From contig PS015321.1 of NCBI GenBank assembly GCA_048213135.1, positions 1 to 39,941 on the forward strand: DNA of 39,941 nucleotides. Reading direction: 5' to 3'. Position numbers and translations under genes: made by a program. This document shows, piece after piece, positions 1 through 11,400 of this stretch (positions are counted from its first letter, which is position 1; every line of letters starts with the position of its first letter). Source of the stretch: Reclinomonas americana ATCC 50394. Lineage: Eukaryota; Jakobida; Jakobea; Jakobida. The notes under the pieces were generated by a model. That model was not told the origin of the DNA. It did not search any database and saw only the letters and a program-made list of their open reading frames with translations.

Positions 1-78
<78 letters not shown>
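1..78. repeat. (TC)n-(TG)n compound microsatellite
   Basis: The window opens with about nine TC units followed by about 30 TG units. A second CT/GT tract lies at about 167-230. Both lie downstream of the EF-hand gene stop at 248-250 and hold no gene that I can see. Confidence 0.95.
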
Positions 79-82
<4 letters not shown>

Positions 83-161
83 AGTGAATGAGTGAATGAG
101 ATAATCCGCATCTCACTGTTGCATTCCTCCAATGCAGCCTGTCAGTCATCAACTGATCTCT

Positions 162-201
<40 letters not shown>

Positions 202-247
202 GTGTGTGTATGTGTGTGTGTGTGTGTGTGAGAGAGACAGAGTCAGA

Positions 248-614
248 TTAGTAAGCGCAACTCCGACGCAAGTCCGCCGCCGATGGCCGCTGGTCACTGG
301 GAACATGCATATGCGCATAAAAGTCACTGGCCATCTACAAGAGAGAAGAGAGTAAGAGTGAGAGTCACAGAGGGAGGGGGTCTATGCGGACATGAGCATG
401 CCATGTCGCGCGTTCTCTCTCTCACTCTTTGCCTCTCATCATTGTTGTTGTTTGTTTGTTATCACACCTGCACAAACTCAGTCTCATCCAACGTTCTGTT
501 CCCATCAGAGTCGTACGAGTCAAAGAAGCGCGTCATGGTCGATTGAAGACGCGCAGGGTCGCGCGCAACACTGCGCAGTTGCGCGGACAGTGAATCCGCC
601 TCTCCACTGCTCAT
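248..614 (-). CDS. Small EF-hand protein, two exons
   Basis: Exons are 468-614 and 248-334, with a 133-nt intron that has a GTGTGA donor and a TTGTAG acceptor. Phase is 0 and the join reads to a TAA at 248-250, giving 77 residues. Residues about 34-46 form an EF-hand loop (D-S-D-G-N-R-T-L-D-E-T-E) preceded by an Arg/Phe-rich helix. Loop position 6 is Arg instead of the usual Gly, so calcium affinity may be altered. Only one EF-hand is visible, where the family usually has pairs. The ATG at 614 is chosen because it opens straight into the acidic helix. An in-frame ATG at 707 would add 31 residues rich in Arg/Lys and free of acids, which could be a mitochondrial presequence or just 5' UTR. The gene is divergent from the NTPase gene starting at 1556. 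Function is unknown. Confidence 0.6.
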
Positions 615-1555
615 TGCTCTCTTACTTTGTTGCAAAACACGGGTGGCTGCACCACTTGATTTCCCGATTGGGACAGCAAAGCGTCCTGCGACCCTTACGT
701 TCACCAAAGGCTCTTCTGGTCAACAACAAGAGCGATTTGAATAATCCAGTTAGCAACAAAGCTGGCATGATGATCGCCATCGTGAGTGAGCACCAGAAAC
801 GGAGACGGCAATGCGAACTTCCGCACGACGTCGCTTCACTCACCGCATTGCAACAATACGGCGAATGCTATTTCCTTCCCGACAATGACCTTGGCATCCT
901 ATGCATATAGTACGCAGAGAGCCGGCTGCTTGTGAATTCGTCGTTGAATTCGTCGTCGTGAATGACACCTATTGGCTTTGCCTCCTGAAAGGGAAGATGA
1001 CTGTTGGAGAAGTAATTATGTGTTTGTATATTGTTGGTGTGGCAAGGCCATTGTCGGCAAGGGATTTGTGGGCGTTTATCGCATTATTGGAATGCTGTGA
1101 ATGAAGTGTTTTGTTTGTTCTCCGCACAAGTTCGTTTGCATGCGCAGCTGAAGAACGAAAGCTCGGGACGCTTACAGGCGACTGCTATAGCTGAGTGGTC
1201 TCTGATGCGGTGGAGGGATTTCTCTCGTGCAAGCCACAGTTCGAATTCGCGACGTCGACGTGTCAACGTCGAATACAAAGTGTCGACCATCCGGGAGTGC
1301 ACGCAGAGACAAGGCTGCTGGTCCATGACCTATCTCAAAGATGCGGCTCGGCACGAAAACAAGCAGGTATGGCGCCGGCGAGCGACGTCGACGTCCAACG
1401 TTTCTTGTGTAAACAAATCGGGGTGGTGCCGTTGCATACTGCTCGCATGCAATCCCCAACTTGATTCGTGTTCTGCAAGTGCGAGCCCCTTCTCCCCTTT
1501 TGCAGCACACTTTTGATCTCGAGATTCAACCAATCAACCCATCACCATCTGTTGC
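615..1555. promoter_or_regulatory. Divergent intergenic space with shared elements A and B
   Basis: This 0.94-kb space lies between the starts of the EF-hand gene (-) and the NTPase/nuclease gene (+). It carries a copy of dispersed element A at about 971-1120 (+ orientation) and of motif B at about 765-815 (- orientation, towards the EF-hand gene). CGACGTCGACGT-type runs occur at about 1250 and 1385. No convincing coding sequence is seen. Confidence 0.55.
971..1120 (+). repeat. Dispersed element A, copy 1 (longest)
   Basis: This segment matches four other segments in the window: 13265-13405 (-), 13150-13245 (-), 13412-13470 (+, 3' part) and 34370-34470 (+). Positions 1013-1113 and 34370-34470 align over 101 nt without a gap and with six mismatches by my reading. 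The best conserved core is TCGGCAAGGGATTTGTGGGC. There is no terminal inverted repeat or pol III box that I can see. Confidence 0.8.
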
Positions 1556-4500
1556 ATGCCATCATGGCTGAGCACACACAGACTGCAGTTCTTCACTGTC
1601 ACTGGCGGCAATCACTGTCGTCGCTGGCTTACGACAGCCTTGACTGATGAGGAGCGCGCCAAGGTTGCTGTCTTCAATGATGCTCTCCAGCTGTACACGT
1701 CCATCAACGTCGGCAACTTGCTGTGTGGGGCGAAGTTCGAGTGCGAGGCCGCCATGCTTGGGCATGGTGTGCGAGTGAGTACATCGCGTGTGTAGGAGTG
1801 AGAGACATGAGAGAGAGAGATGATGATGATGATGATGACAGCGAGAAAGAGTGCATCGATGTGTCTTCTTGTTCTCCACATTGTTGTGTAAAAGCTGTTG
1901 GCTCTCTTTGCCTCTCCTTCTCTCTCTCTCTCTCTCTCGCCCTCTCCTTCCCTCTCACATATCATCCTCTCTCCCTTTTCCTCGCCCTCTCCTTCACCTC
2001 TCACTCTCTTGTTCATCGTTGCAGACCGTCCGCCGTCCACTGACANNNNNNNNNNNNNNNNNNNNTTGCAAGCCATTCTTCCGCGGGATGTGTGCGATGC
2101 GGTTCGCCAGCACGGACTCACCACCACCAACAGCGGCCTGGTTGAGCTGCAGATCCCAGTGCTGAACCGGGAAATGGCGATGGCATCTGTTCGCTCGATT
2201 ACCGCTTCTGCGTCTCCTTCCAATCTCCGCAAAGTGCCCGCTTTTGTGGGCACGGCTGGCATTGGGAAGACACTCCAGATGACATTGGCTGCGGCGCGTG
2301 TGGAAGAGATGCTGAAGGACGGTGAGTGGTTCTCTCTCTCTCTCTCTCGCAGACGGATCCTCTGCGTCAAGTGCACGTTCTAAATCATTTCCGTGCACAT
2401 CTACAACACGTTATCCCTCTCGATCTCTTCACTATCGACCTCCATCCTTGCGCGAGTTCTCCGTGCAGTGCTCCTCTCTTCTCTCCCTGCTCATCCACTC
2501 GATTGTGTGCTTCCATCCTCGCNNNNNNNNNNNNNNNNNNNNTCGTCAAGCAAGCAGATGAGAGCCAGTCTGCGATCATGGTTCGACAGTGAGCAACCGG
2601 GAGGACGATACCGAATCGAGAAGAGCGTCATACATACTTGTCATCTGGCGCAAGACGGCCAGCTTGTGTGAGATCCAACCGGATACAGCGCATGGCGACA
2701 ACTGTGGTCATTGTCGACCACGTTCGCGGATACTTGTCACAAATCTGGCGAAGCCAGTGGACATGGGCCGTGTCGCGTCGGCAGAAATGCGCCAGCAGAA
2801 GCCGCCACGCGGTGGCCGCTTCGATTGTCCACTGAGTGGCTGCCTTGCTCACGCCATCAGCTGGAGTCAGACTCTCGCACGGCGCAACTCCGCCAAGGCC
2901 TTTCGCGTTATCGTACGCCAGGTCCAACCGGTGCACGACGAATCCGTCTGATAGTGAGAGAGAGAGAGAGAGAAGACACACGTGGTGAGTAATATTACAC
3001 AGCGGTTGAATACACGTACAGACACGCACTTTGTGTTGAGGAAGAATTAAACAAAACAAGAGGATGGAGAGTGGTGTGACAGAAAGCAGGGAGCGGGGAA
3101 GACAAGTCGCAGGAGCACTGTACGGAGAACTGATNNNNNNNNNNNNNNNNNNNNTCGTCAAGCAAGCAGATGAGAGCCAGTCTGCGATCATGATTCGACA
3201 GTGAGAAACCGGGAGGATGATACCGAATCGAGAAGAGCGTCATACATACTTGTCATCTGGCGCTAGACGGCCAGCTTGTGTGAGATCCAACCGGATACAG
3301 CGCATGGCGACAACTGTGGTCATTGTCGACCACGTTCGCGGATACTTGTCGCAAATCTGGCGAAGCCAATGGACATGGGCCGTGTCGCGTCGGCAGAAAT
3401 GCGCCAGCAGAAGCCGCCACGCGGTGGCCGCTTCGATTGTCCACTGAGTGGCTGCCTTGCTCACGCCATCAGCTGGAGTCAGACTCTCGCACGGCGCAAC
3501 TCCGCCAAGGCCTTTCGCGTTACCGTACGCCAGGTCCAACCGGTGCACGACGAATCCGTCTGAGAGTGAGTGAGAGAGAGAGAGAGAGAAGACACACGTG
3601 GTGAGTAATATTACACAGCGGTTGAATACACGTACAGACACGCACTTTGTGTTGAGGAAGAATTAAACAAAACAAGAGGATGGAGAGTGGTGTGACAGAA
3701 AGCAGGGAGCGGGGAAGATAAGTCGCAGGAGCACTGCGCGGAGAACTGACNNNNNNNNNNNNNNNNNNNNNNNNNNNNNNNNNNNNNNNNNNNNNNNNNN
3801 NNNNNNNNNNNNNNNNNNNNNNNNNNNNNNNNNNNNNNNNNNNNNNNNNNNNNNNNNNNNNNNNNNNNNNNNNNNNNNNNNNNNNNNNNNNNNNNNNNNN
3901 NNNNNNNNNNNNNNNNNNNNNNNNNNNNNNNNNNNNNNNNNNNNNNNNNNNNNNNNNNNNNNNNNNNNNNNNNNNNNNNNNNNNNNNNNNNNNNNNNNNN
4001 NNNNNNNNNNNNNNNNNNNNNNNNNNNNNNNNNNNNNNNNNNNNNNNNNNNNNNNNNNNNNNNNNNNNNNNNNNNNNNNNNNNNNNNNNNNNNNNNNNNN
4101 NNNNNNNNNNNNNNNNNNNNNNNNNNNNNNNNNNNNNNNNNNNNNNNNNNNNNNNNNNNNNNNNNNNNNNNNNNNNNNNNNNNNNNNNNNNNNNNNNNNN
4201 NNNNNNNNNNNNNNNNNNNNNNNNNNNNNNNNNNNNNNNNNNNNNNNNNNNNNNNNNNNNNNNNNNNNNNNNNNNNNNNNNNNNNNNNNNNNNNNNNNNN
4301 NNNNNNNNNNNNNNNNNNNNNNNNNNNNNNNNNNNNNNNNNNNNNNNNNNNNNNNNNNNNNNNNNNNNNNNNNNNNNNNNNCGTTCAAGAATATGTTTAC
4401 ACTGTCAACGAAGCGAAATCATGCGGCATTCCCGAACCAGAGATCAAGGTGTGCAGTGCGCAGCAATTCAGTTCTGAGACGACATCTTGTTGACTTGTTA

Positions 4501-6971
4501 AACAGAGCTTCCGACGAGAGCGCCTGAAATTCGCGTTGACAGCGGTTCTTGGGTCACTCGAGGGTGTCAATCGTGCAGTTCCAATGTTTGCAGGCGTCAT
4601 TACCGCGGATGCCGACATTATTCAGGAAGTTCCGGGGTTCCAGGTGCATCGCGTTCCCGGAATCCCGCTGCTTCCTCTGGAGACCGACGAGCTCATGAGT
4701 CAGATTTTCGAGACTACGGTGCCAAGTTTCGTTTCTGTGCACTGCACTTCGCGAATGCTCGTGTGACAGATATGAGTGGCGAGAGAAAGGCGAGCAGCAG
4801 GCACATACACTCACACACATGTTAAAGAGAGTAGAGAGATGCGCGTGAGAGTGGTGCGTCGGGCCACAATCGGGAGTGTCAGTGATCTGCAAACCAACTG
4901 CGATGTATGCAGATACTGGCGTCACTGCCAGCGGCCTCCCTGCATCCATCCGTGTGGCTTGGAGAACGAGTCGAGCTCTGCGATCTCTGCTCGACAGCCG
5001 TGCTTCTCTCACCCGGGCACAGATTACTGTGATCGAGGCTGCCCTTGGTTGCGTCAGGCCCTCGTCCAACTTTATCAGTGTGCCACCTTTTCCTGAGATC
5101 CTGTCGCAGAGTGCACGAGAATGCACAGTGCTGCAACTAGTGCACGTTGCGTATGTGGTGCGAGCCAGATTGTGTTCTCTAGATTGGCTCATCTAGCACT
5201 GGCCATTCAGAGGATTTGGTGCTTTCATTCAATGACGACGCGCTGCTTCTGCGTGTCGAAGATTCATCGGTCGCCGTTCGAGCTGAGGAGGTCGCCAAGG
5301 ACATCTTGTTCGCAGCAGTCGACTCGATGGCCGTCACGTCCACCTTTGTTGAGGCGGCTGAGGGGGCAGGCTACGCCATTCTTCGCAAGGTTTGCCACAG
5401 AGATTATACTATTGTCATGCGTGGGAGGGAAACAACGATGAAGATGTGACACGGTACAGTCGAGTGACGGCAGCACCCGAGTGTACATTCCACCTGCGTT
5501 CATCATGAGCACGGTAAATGTTTACGGCAAGATTGGCGAGCTTGCCGCACTTCTCGCCCGGTTGAGCGTCGGGTTGGATGGCATCAACTTGCAGCCGTAC
5601 GAAGCATTTCAAGTGTGGCGCACGGCGTATGTAACAATGCTTTTTGAGCGGCACATGACGGACTCGAGTACGTCGTTGCGATTGTTCGACATGTATCGGT
5701 TGAGGAGCGCTAGAGGTCTGACCCATGCAGCGAGATGCGTGTGTGCCACAGTCGACGTCGCTTGTTCACCCACCTCTCTGCTTTCGTTCAGTTTCCGCTG
5801 CATGCCACCCATTGTGGTACACTGCTTTGCGTCGCAAGAGCTTGGATGGAGAGACTATGGCACATGCAGAAGACGTCCGTCGCAGCCGCTGGTCACCACC
5901 ATGGCTGTCGAAGAACGAGATGGCCAAGGTGCGCTCGGTTGCTTTTGCGTCGAGAATTCATGTAGTCTGTATCTGCACTGTTCTGCTTGCCTTTCGTCTC
6001 TCTCTCTCTCTCGGCGTGTGTGTTTGTGTGTATGTGCGAACTGATGGGTTGACATCTATGCAACAGGCGCGTCCGGGTACGCAGGTTGAAGTTTGTCAGC
6101 CTGCCGAACAGCTTCCAACTGTGCGCCTGACACGAGATGGTGCCCACGGGTGCGACATTATGACGGTGGTGGAGACTCGAGACAACAGAACGATCGTGGT
6201 CCTTGAGCAGTGCAAGTTGCTGTATCGCGACCAGCGAACGGTGGCAGACGCGATGCAGAGTTTGTGTGAGGTGCGAAATGTCAGCTCGACCCACAGAGTT
6301 TTACGATTCTTTTTCACGGCACTGAAGCACACACGCGTCACGAGCAGATTGGACGCGACATTGAGAGGCGCTCCGGATCCACGACATCCTGGCTGGCGGT
6401 GCTGTCGTCGCCTCATGTCATTCCTGACATGGGCACGTTCAACTGGCAGAAGGTGGCGAAGGAAGGGAAGCCTCCAACCGCTGACGAGCTTNNNNNNNNN
6501 NNNNNNNNNNNGGTCGCTTTGTCGTTATCGACAAGAGTGTGGCATCGGTGTACTACGGACCGACGTTTAGCGACATGCCACTGCGGACAAGTTGCGCTTT
6601 GATGAGAAAGAGAGAGGATGCGCGCAGGAAAGGGTGTCTCATGCTGAGTGCCGGCTGGTCAATTGCTGGTCAACGCTGTCGAGAGAAACTTTGATACTTC
6701 GGCGGCACTACACGATGCCCTGGTCAATGCGTTGGGCGAAAAGGCAGCAGCGAAACTCGGGCGGAGTGTGACGTCTCTGGCCTATGCGATTCGTGATCGC
6801 AAGCCGCCGACCGGCTACTTGTCGGCGAATCATCTGTGTCAGGTGCTCCGGAGCGACACCGACAAGTCTTGTCGCCGGATTGCTGAGGCGCTGCGACGCA
6901 GCAGCAGTAACAGCAGCAGCAGTGGTGTCAGGGACTTGCCGTCTCTGTTCAACTTCGTCTTTCGTTTCTAG
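1556..6971 (+). CDS. CR-type (Crinkler/RHS-like) P-loop NTPase plus nuclease-like protein, many exons, gapped
   Basis: Exons I can place by phase are 1556-1774; 2025-2321 (20-N gap inside); gap-4448; 4506-4725; 4913-about 5100; 5197-5389; 5460-5667; 5792-5928; 6067-6270; 6348-6590 (20-N gap inside); and 6649-6971. The exon ending at 2321 has a Walker A motif, G-T-A-G-I-G-K-T. The 4506 exon resembles the later strands of an AAA/STAND-like NTPase. The 6067 exon has G-C-D-I-M followed about 20 residues later by L-E-Q-C-K, the D...(E/Q)xK pattern of PD-(D/E)XK nucleases. NTPase then REase-like nuclease is the order known for Crinkler/RHS (CR) effectors; assigning this gene to them is my inference. 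The C-terminus is a helical Ser-rich tail ending at TAG 6969-6971. The middle (2543-4381) is unresolved. A plain orphan NTPase is the alternative. Confidence 0.55.
2543..3750. repeat. Near-identical 0.6-kb block present twice, bounded by gaps
   Basis: Positions 2543-3134 and 3155-3750 are almost identical (a handful of substitutions and a short (GA)n length change). Each copy starts directly after a 20-N gap and ends directly before a gap. This is what two alleles placed in tandem by a scaffolder would look like. A true tandem duplication inside the NTPase gene is possible. Neither strand of the block gives a convincing protein, though a VVIVDH stretch could be a Walker B-like strand. Confidence 0.85.
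3751..4381. other. Assembly gap (N) inside the NTPase gene
   Basis: This is a run of 631 N. Other N runs are 2046-2065, 2523-2542, 3135-3154, 6492-6511, 9989-10381, 12175-12648, 15284-15351, 19669-20074, 22187-22253, 27407-27691, 33964-33983, 36100-36569 and 37123-37840. Runs of exactly 20 N are probably gaps of unknown size. Confidence 0.98.
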
Positions 6972-7095
6972 CACCGAATAGCAGAGCGTGAAGACACGAT
7001 GAGTCTGCAAATGTTGCGAGTGTATTGCATAACAAAACACAAAGATATCGCAAACCATTCGCTCCCCTCCACAGTTACACACACACATGATCACA

Positions 7096-7914
7096 CTAGT
7101 ACTTTAGCAATCTATACAGCGAGCTTGCGAAACAAAAGAGAGAGAACACAAAGAAACAGAAAAAGAAGATGCGCGGACCCCGAATGAACCTTTTCCGCCA
7201 CGCCGGCGTGTACAAGTTGACCTTGAACGTCACGCTCACTCCCTGACGCAAGGCGGCGCGCAGACCCGCAAAGTACTGGCGCGTTTGAACCGTGGCCTCC
7301 AGCACGTCCTCTCGCATATGCTCAAAGTCGAACGCATACACCGTGTTGAGGAAGCCGCCGAAGAGTGAGTTGCAGAAATGGTCCGGCACCTCCACCGACA
7401 GTCGCAGGTCTTCCAGTGCGTGTCGCGAGAAGGTGATGCAGATGGCGAAGAAGGTGGCGTACAACGCAACACAGCCGAACACAATGGGAATCACGTATCG
7501 TGGCCCATCGATCGCGATCGGACCGGCGCTGTTGGGGTTGACATAGAGAGCGACGTAGTAGGCGGTGCCGACGAGGGAGAGGGCAAAGACGAGCAAGGTG
7601 AACAGAGCTTCGAGCAGACGAAGCAGGGTGTAGCACGTCCACGACCACTTCAGTGTCACCGTGCTCAATCGCGGCGCCGCCGGCCAGCCGAGCTGCCGGC
7701 GCTCCTCGGCCGAGAACCGATTCTCCATCGATCGGATCAAGTTGATGGCGTACGAGTGGCGGCAGCGCACCTCCCAGAAGGAGATGTTCACGGGCTTGCC
7801 CACGTCGGTGATTTCGAGGCCGCCAGCTTCGCGGGTTTGGTGGCGCACGGCGGCCGCACCGGACACCTCCGACGAGGTGGAGAGGAGCGGGCGTCCAAGT
7901 GGGTGACTGGTCAT
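7096..7914 (-). CDS. Multipass membrane protein of unknown function
   Basis: A 272-residue frame runs from ATG at 7914 to TAG at 7096-7098. Residues about 90-118 and 132-160 are hydrophobic helices (Leu/Ala/Val-rich, then Ile/Val/Phe-rich). They are separated by a short loop with N-P-N, and the C-terminal 25 residues are Phe-rich and could be a third span. The N-terminal 75 residues are soluble and charged. The ATG lies 2 nt after a TCTCGCAG acceptor. A possible upstream exon ends at 8258 with a GTGAGC donor and joins in frame, so the protein may start at the ATG at 8354 with about 34 extra residues; otherwise that exon is 5' UTR. The gene is convergent with the NTPase gene (124 nt apart) and downstream of the TPR gene on the same strand. 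I do not recognise the family. Confidence 0.65.
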   Translation of the reverse strand: MTSHPLGRPLLSTSSEVSGAAAVRHQTREAGGLEITDVGKPVNISFWEVRCRHSYAINLIRSMENRFSAEERRQLGWPAAPRLSTVTLKWSWTCYTLLRLLEALFTLLVFALSLVGTAYYVALYVNPNSAGPIAIDGPRYVIPIVFGCVALYATFFAICITFSRHALEDLRLSVEVPDHFCNSLFGGFLNTVYAFDFEHMREDVLEATVQTRQYFAGLRAALRQGVSVTFKVNLYTPAWRKRFIRGPRIFFFCFFVFSLFCFASSLYRLLKY

Positions 7915-8015
7915 GTCTGCGAGACAGAGAAAGGGAGGGGGGGACGGGATTTGCAAGAATGTGTGTTCGGAAGTAAAATGCCCAATATATAACTTAAAAA
8001 ACAGCCGCAGCGAGC

Positions 8016-8051
<36 letters not shown>

Positions 8052-8462
8052 GCTGATACGTGCTGCTGCTGTGGCACGGCATGAACGCCATGATGATGCG
8101 CATGTGTACGATGGTGGACGAGTCGGGAAGAGAATGCAGTCCAAGCAGGACGAACACACGGTTTTTTACAGCAGGGATGCTGCGTGTGTGTGCGAGGGAG
8201 AGACACACGCATAGAGAGAGAGAGAGAGTGAACACAAAGATGTTCTCTTCCGCTCACCTTTGAGAGAAAATGCCTTGATACAGGCCTTGCGTGGAGGACA
8301 CGTACTACCCGTCTTGTCCGCTGCGCTCCGACAAGAGGAGCCTGTTGTCCACATGCGGTCGTACGCTCTGTCCGGACCGGGGTCACACACTCCGACTCCC
8401 ACAGGCGCAGATAAACTAGCATATATTTCACAACGTTTTCTGTACATAAACAACGACTGCTC

Positions 8463-11400
8463 TTACTTCTTCTTCTTCTTCTTGCCCTTGCCACCCTTCT
8501 TGCCTTTCTTGCCCTTCTTGCCCTTCTTCTTCTTACCGCCGCCACCACCGGCTGCGCCCGCCGCCTTCATGGGTCCGGGAGCCACGTACTCGGGCACAAA
8601 CTCGCTCAGCGCCAGACGTCGGCTCTTGTCCAGGTTGCGCTCCACGGCCATGGTACGCGGGTGGTAGGGGCCGAGCTCGTACTTGAGGATCTCCTCGGCG
8701 ATCCTGTAAGGGGGAGGGGGAGATGAAAAGGGAGAAGGAGAAGGAGGGGGAGGGTGAGGGTGAGGGAGAGGGCAACGGGGAGGGGGAGGGAGGAGGGAGA
8801 GGGGGAGGTGGAGAGGTAGAGGGAGAGGGAGGGAGGGAGAGGGAGAGGGAGAGGGAGAGGGAGAGGGAGAGGAAGTGGGGGAAGAGAGAGAAAGAGAGAG
8901 AGAGAGAAACAGAGAGCGAGCACGCAAACCAACACGGGCATAGAGAGAACCTCATGCTCGGTCCAAGCAAGAAAATGTGCTTGCAGGCAAGAAAAGAAAC
9001 ACACACAAGACACGAGGTATACCAGGAAAGGGGAAGATGCGCACAGATCCTTGCAAGAGATGTCGTCTGCAGGAATAAGAACATACAGCAGGAATGACGC
9101 ACGGGCATACAAAAGAGAGATGCAGACGGAATGTCGAATGCGGAATGAAACACGCGCACTACAAGACACGCGCTGATACGCAAAAAGAGAGGGCCTGATG
9201 CACACAGATACAGGCAAGTGACGTCGGTGCATGCAGAAAGCAACACACAGAAACGCAAATGAATATGGAAGAGAGGGCAAGATGTATACAGAAAGACATG
9301 TGCATGCAGCGAGAAAAAACAAGCACACAACACAAAGAACACACGAGCATAGGGAAAAAAAGGGCAAGATGAAGACATAATACGTGCAGAAAGAAACAAA
9401 GTATGCGCTGATAAACAGAAAAGAGAAGACAGAATGTCGTGCGCACGCTCAAATACACACAACACGAAGAGTACACGTAATATCCAACATAGGGTAAGAT
9501 GCAGACAGAATGTCGTGTGCCAGAGAGAGACATACACTTTCCACAAGAAACGCACTGGCAAATGCAAGACATACACACAGATCCACGCAAGATATCTCCT
9601 TTCCTTCCTTCGTTTGCTCACTCCCTCTCTCTTCCTGTCGTTCTGTCGCTCAGTTTCTCATGTGTCTCGTTTCTTTGCACGCTCACGACTTGTCCCTTTG
9701 CTCACTCCTTCTCTATTTTTCATCATATACCGCTCGCTCACTTCCCCCTCTTCTCTCGCTCGCATCCATTACATTCGTTCACCCTCTCTCTCTCCCCCCC
9801 CTCTCTCCCTCTCGCTCTCCGTCCAACTCACCGATAAAACTCCACGGCCTCCGCATGTCTTCCCAAACAAAACAGCGCCGCTCCTGAATTGTTCATCACC
9901 AGTGCCGTGTCCACGTGACCGGGGCCGAGCAACTCTGTGCGCACTGCACGCGCCCTCTCGAACTGCTCCAGTGCCTCGTCGTAGTCGTNNNNNNNNNNNN
10001 NNNNNNNNNNNNNNNNNNNNNNNNNNNNNNNNNNNNNNNNNNNNNNNNNNNNNNNNNNNNNNNNNNNNNNNNNNNNNNNNNNNNNNNNNNNNNNNNNNNN
10101 NNNNNNNNNNNNNNNNNNNNNNNNNNNNNNNNNNNNNNNNNNNNNNNNNNNNNNNNNNNNNNNNNNNNNNNNNNNNNNNNNNNNNNNNNNNNNNNNNNNN
10201 NNNNNNNNNNNNNNNNNNNNNNNNNNNNNNNNNNNNNNNNNNNNNNNNNNNNNNNNNNNNNNNNNNNNNNNNNNNNNNNNNNNNNNNNNNNNNNNNNNNN
10301 NNNNNNNNNNNNNNNNNNNNNNNNNNNNNNNNNNNNNNNNNNNNNNNNNNNNNNNNNNNNNNNNNNNNNNNNNNNNNNNNNGTCGGTGGAAGGCGACGCT
10401 GCCGAGGCTGCTGTAGATGATGGCGCGATCTGGGTGGTCGTCGTCCAGGTCGAACTCGGAGCGCAGGGCGTCCTGGAAGAGAAGGGATGGTGAGAGAGAG
10501 GAGCAGGGAGAGGTGAAGGCGGAAGGAAGGGGGAAGGGAGAGGGGAAGGGAGGAGAAGGACGGATGGGAAGGAGGGTGAGAGGAGAAGGTGGAAGGCAGG
10601 GGGAAGGAAGGCGAAAGCGGAAGTGGGAGGGTGGGAGGAAGAGAGGAATGGAGAGGTATTGGAGATGAGGAAGAAGGGAGAGGAGATTGGAAGGGAGGAG
10701 AATGAGGAGGGAGGAGAAGGGTGGGATACGAGGGAGCGCGAACATGGGAGATTGGGATGAGAACAAGCGCTTGAGAGCGAGGGAGGCTGAGAATGTAACA
10801 ATGGAGGCAGAGTAACAGAACGAGGATGAGAAAAAGCATGATCGACAACGAGAACAAGGACTGTTGAGAATGACAAGAGTAGGACTGACACTGGGAACGA
10901 GGAAGACGTAGAGGGAGACAAAGAATGATGACAAGCAACAACGATGTGATGGAACATGTTCTCTCTCCTCTCTCTCCCCCCTCTCTCCCTGAATCTCTGG
11001 CACACAACCGACGAACCATGTACTCGGCAAACGCCAGATCATCCTCGCCCTCGCTCTCATACACACTCCCGATGGCGACGTGGAAGTAAATGTTGACCTC
11101 CGGAGGCAGCGTCGTTCTGTGAGCGTGGAAATCACTGTAAGACTCTGGAGGAATCCGGAAGCGCAAGCAAAGGAGGAGACTGCAGAAGAGAAACTGCAAC
11201 TGGAGAGTCGAGGGTGAGATGAGACGACAGATGCCAGATCGCGTGATGACGGAGACAAACAGACGAGAGGAGAGCAGCGGGTGATCGAGGGCCACAGAGG
11301 CAGCATGAAATGAGGAGAACCAAGTCCGCCTCTCCGTCTGTCACCTCACAGCCCTTGATCTCTCCTTCCTTCTGATCAAGGCGACCTCGCTTCACACCAC

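Noticed and set aside
2628-3641. Open - strand frames in the duplicated block
   Set aside because: Both strands are open over about 300 nt and neither gives a recognisable motif, so no gene is called.
8533-9621. Long - strand frame rich in Leu, Ser and Cys
   Set aside because: It covers the intron between two TPR exons, overlaps GA repeats and joins no domain.
10417-11005. Long frames on both strands between 10.4 and 11.0 kb
   Set aside because: Purine-rich intron of the TPR gene; only the exons at 10382-10472 and 11009-11116 show family-like sequence.
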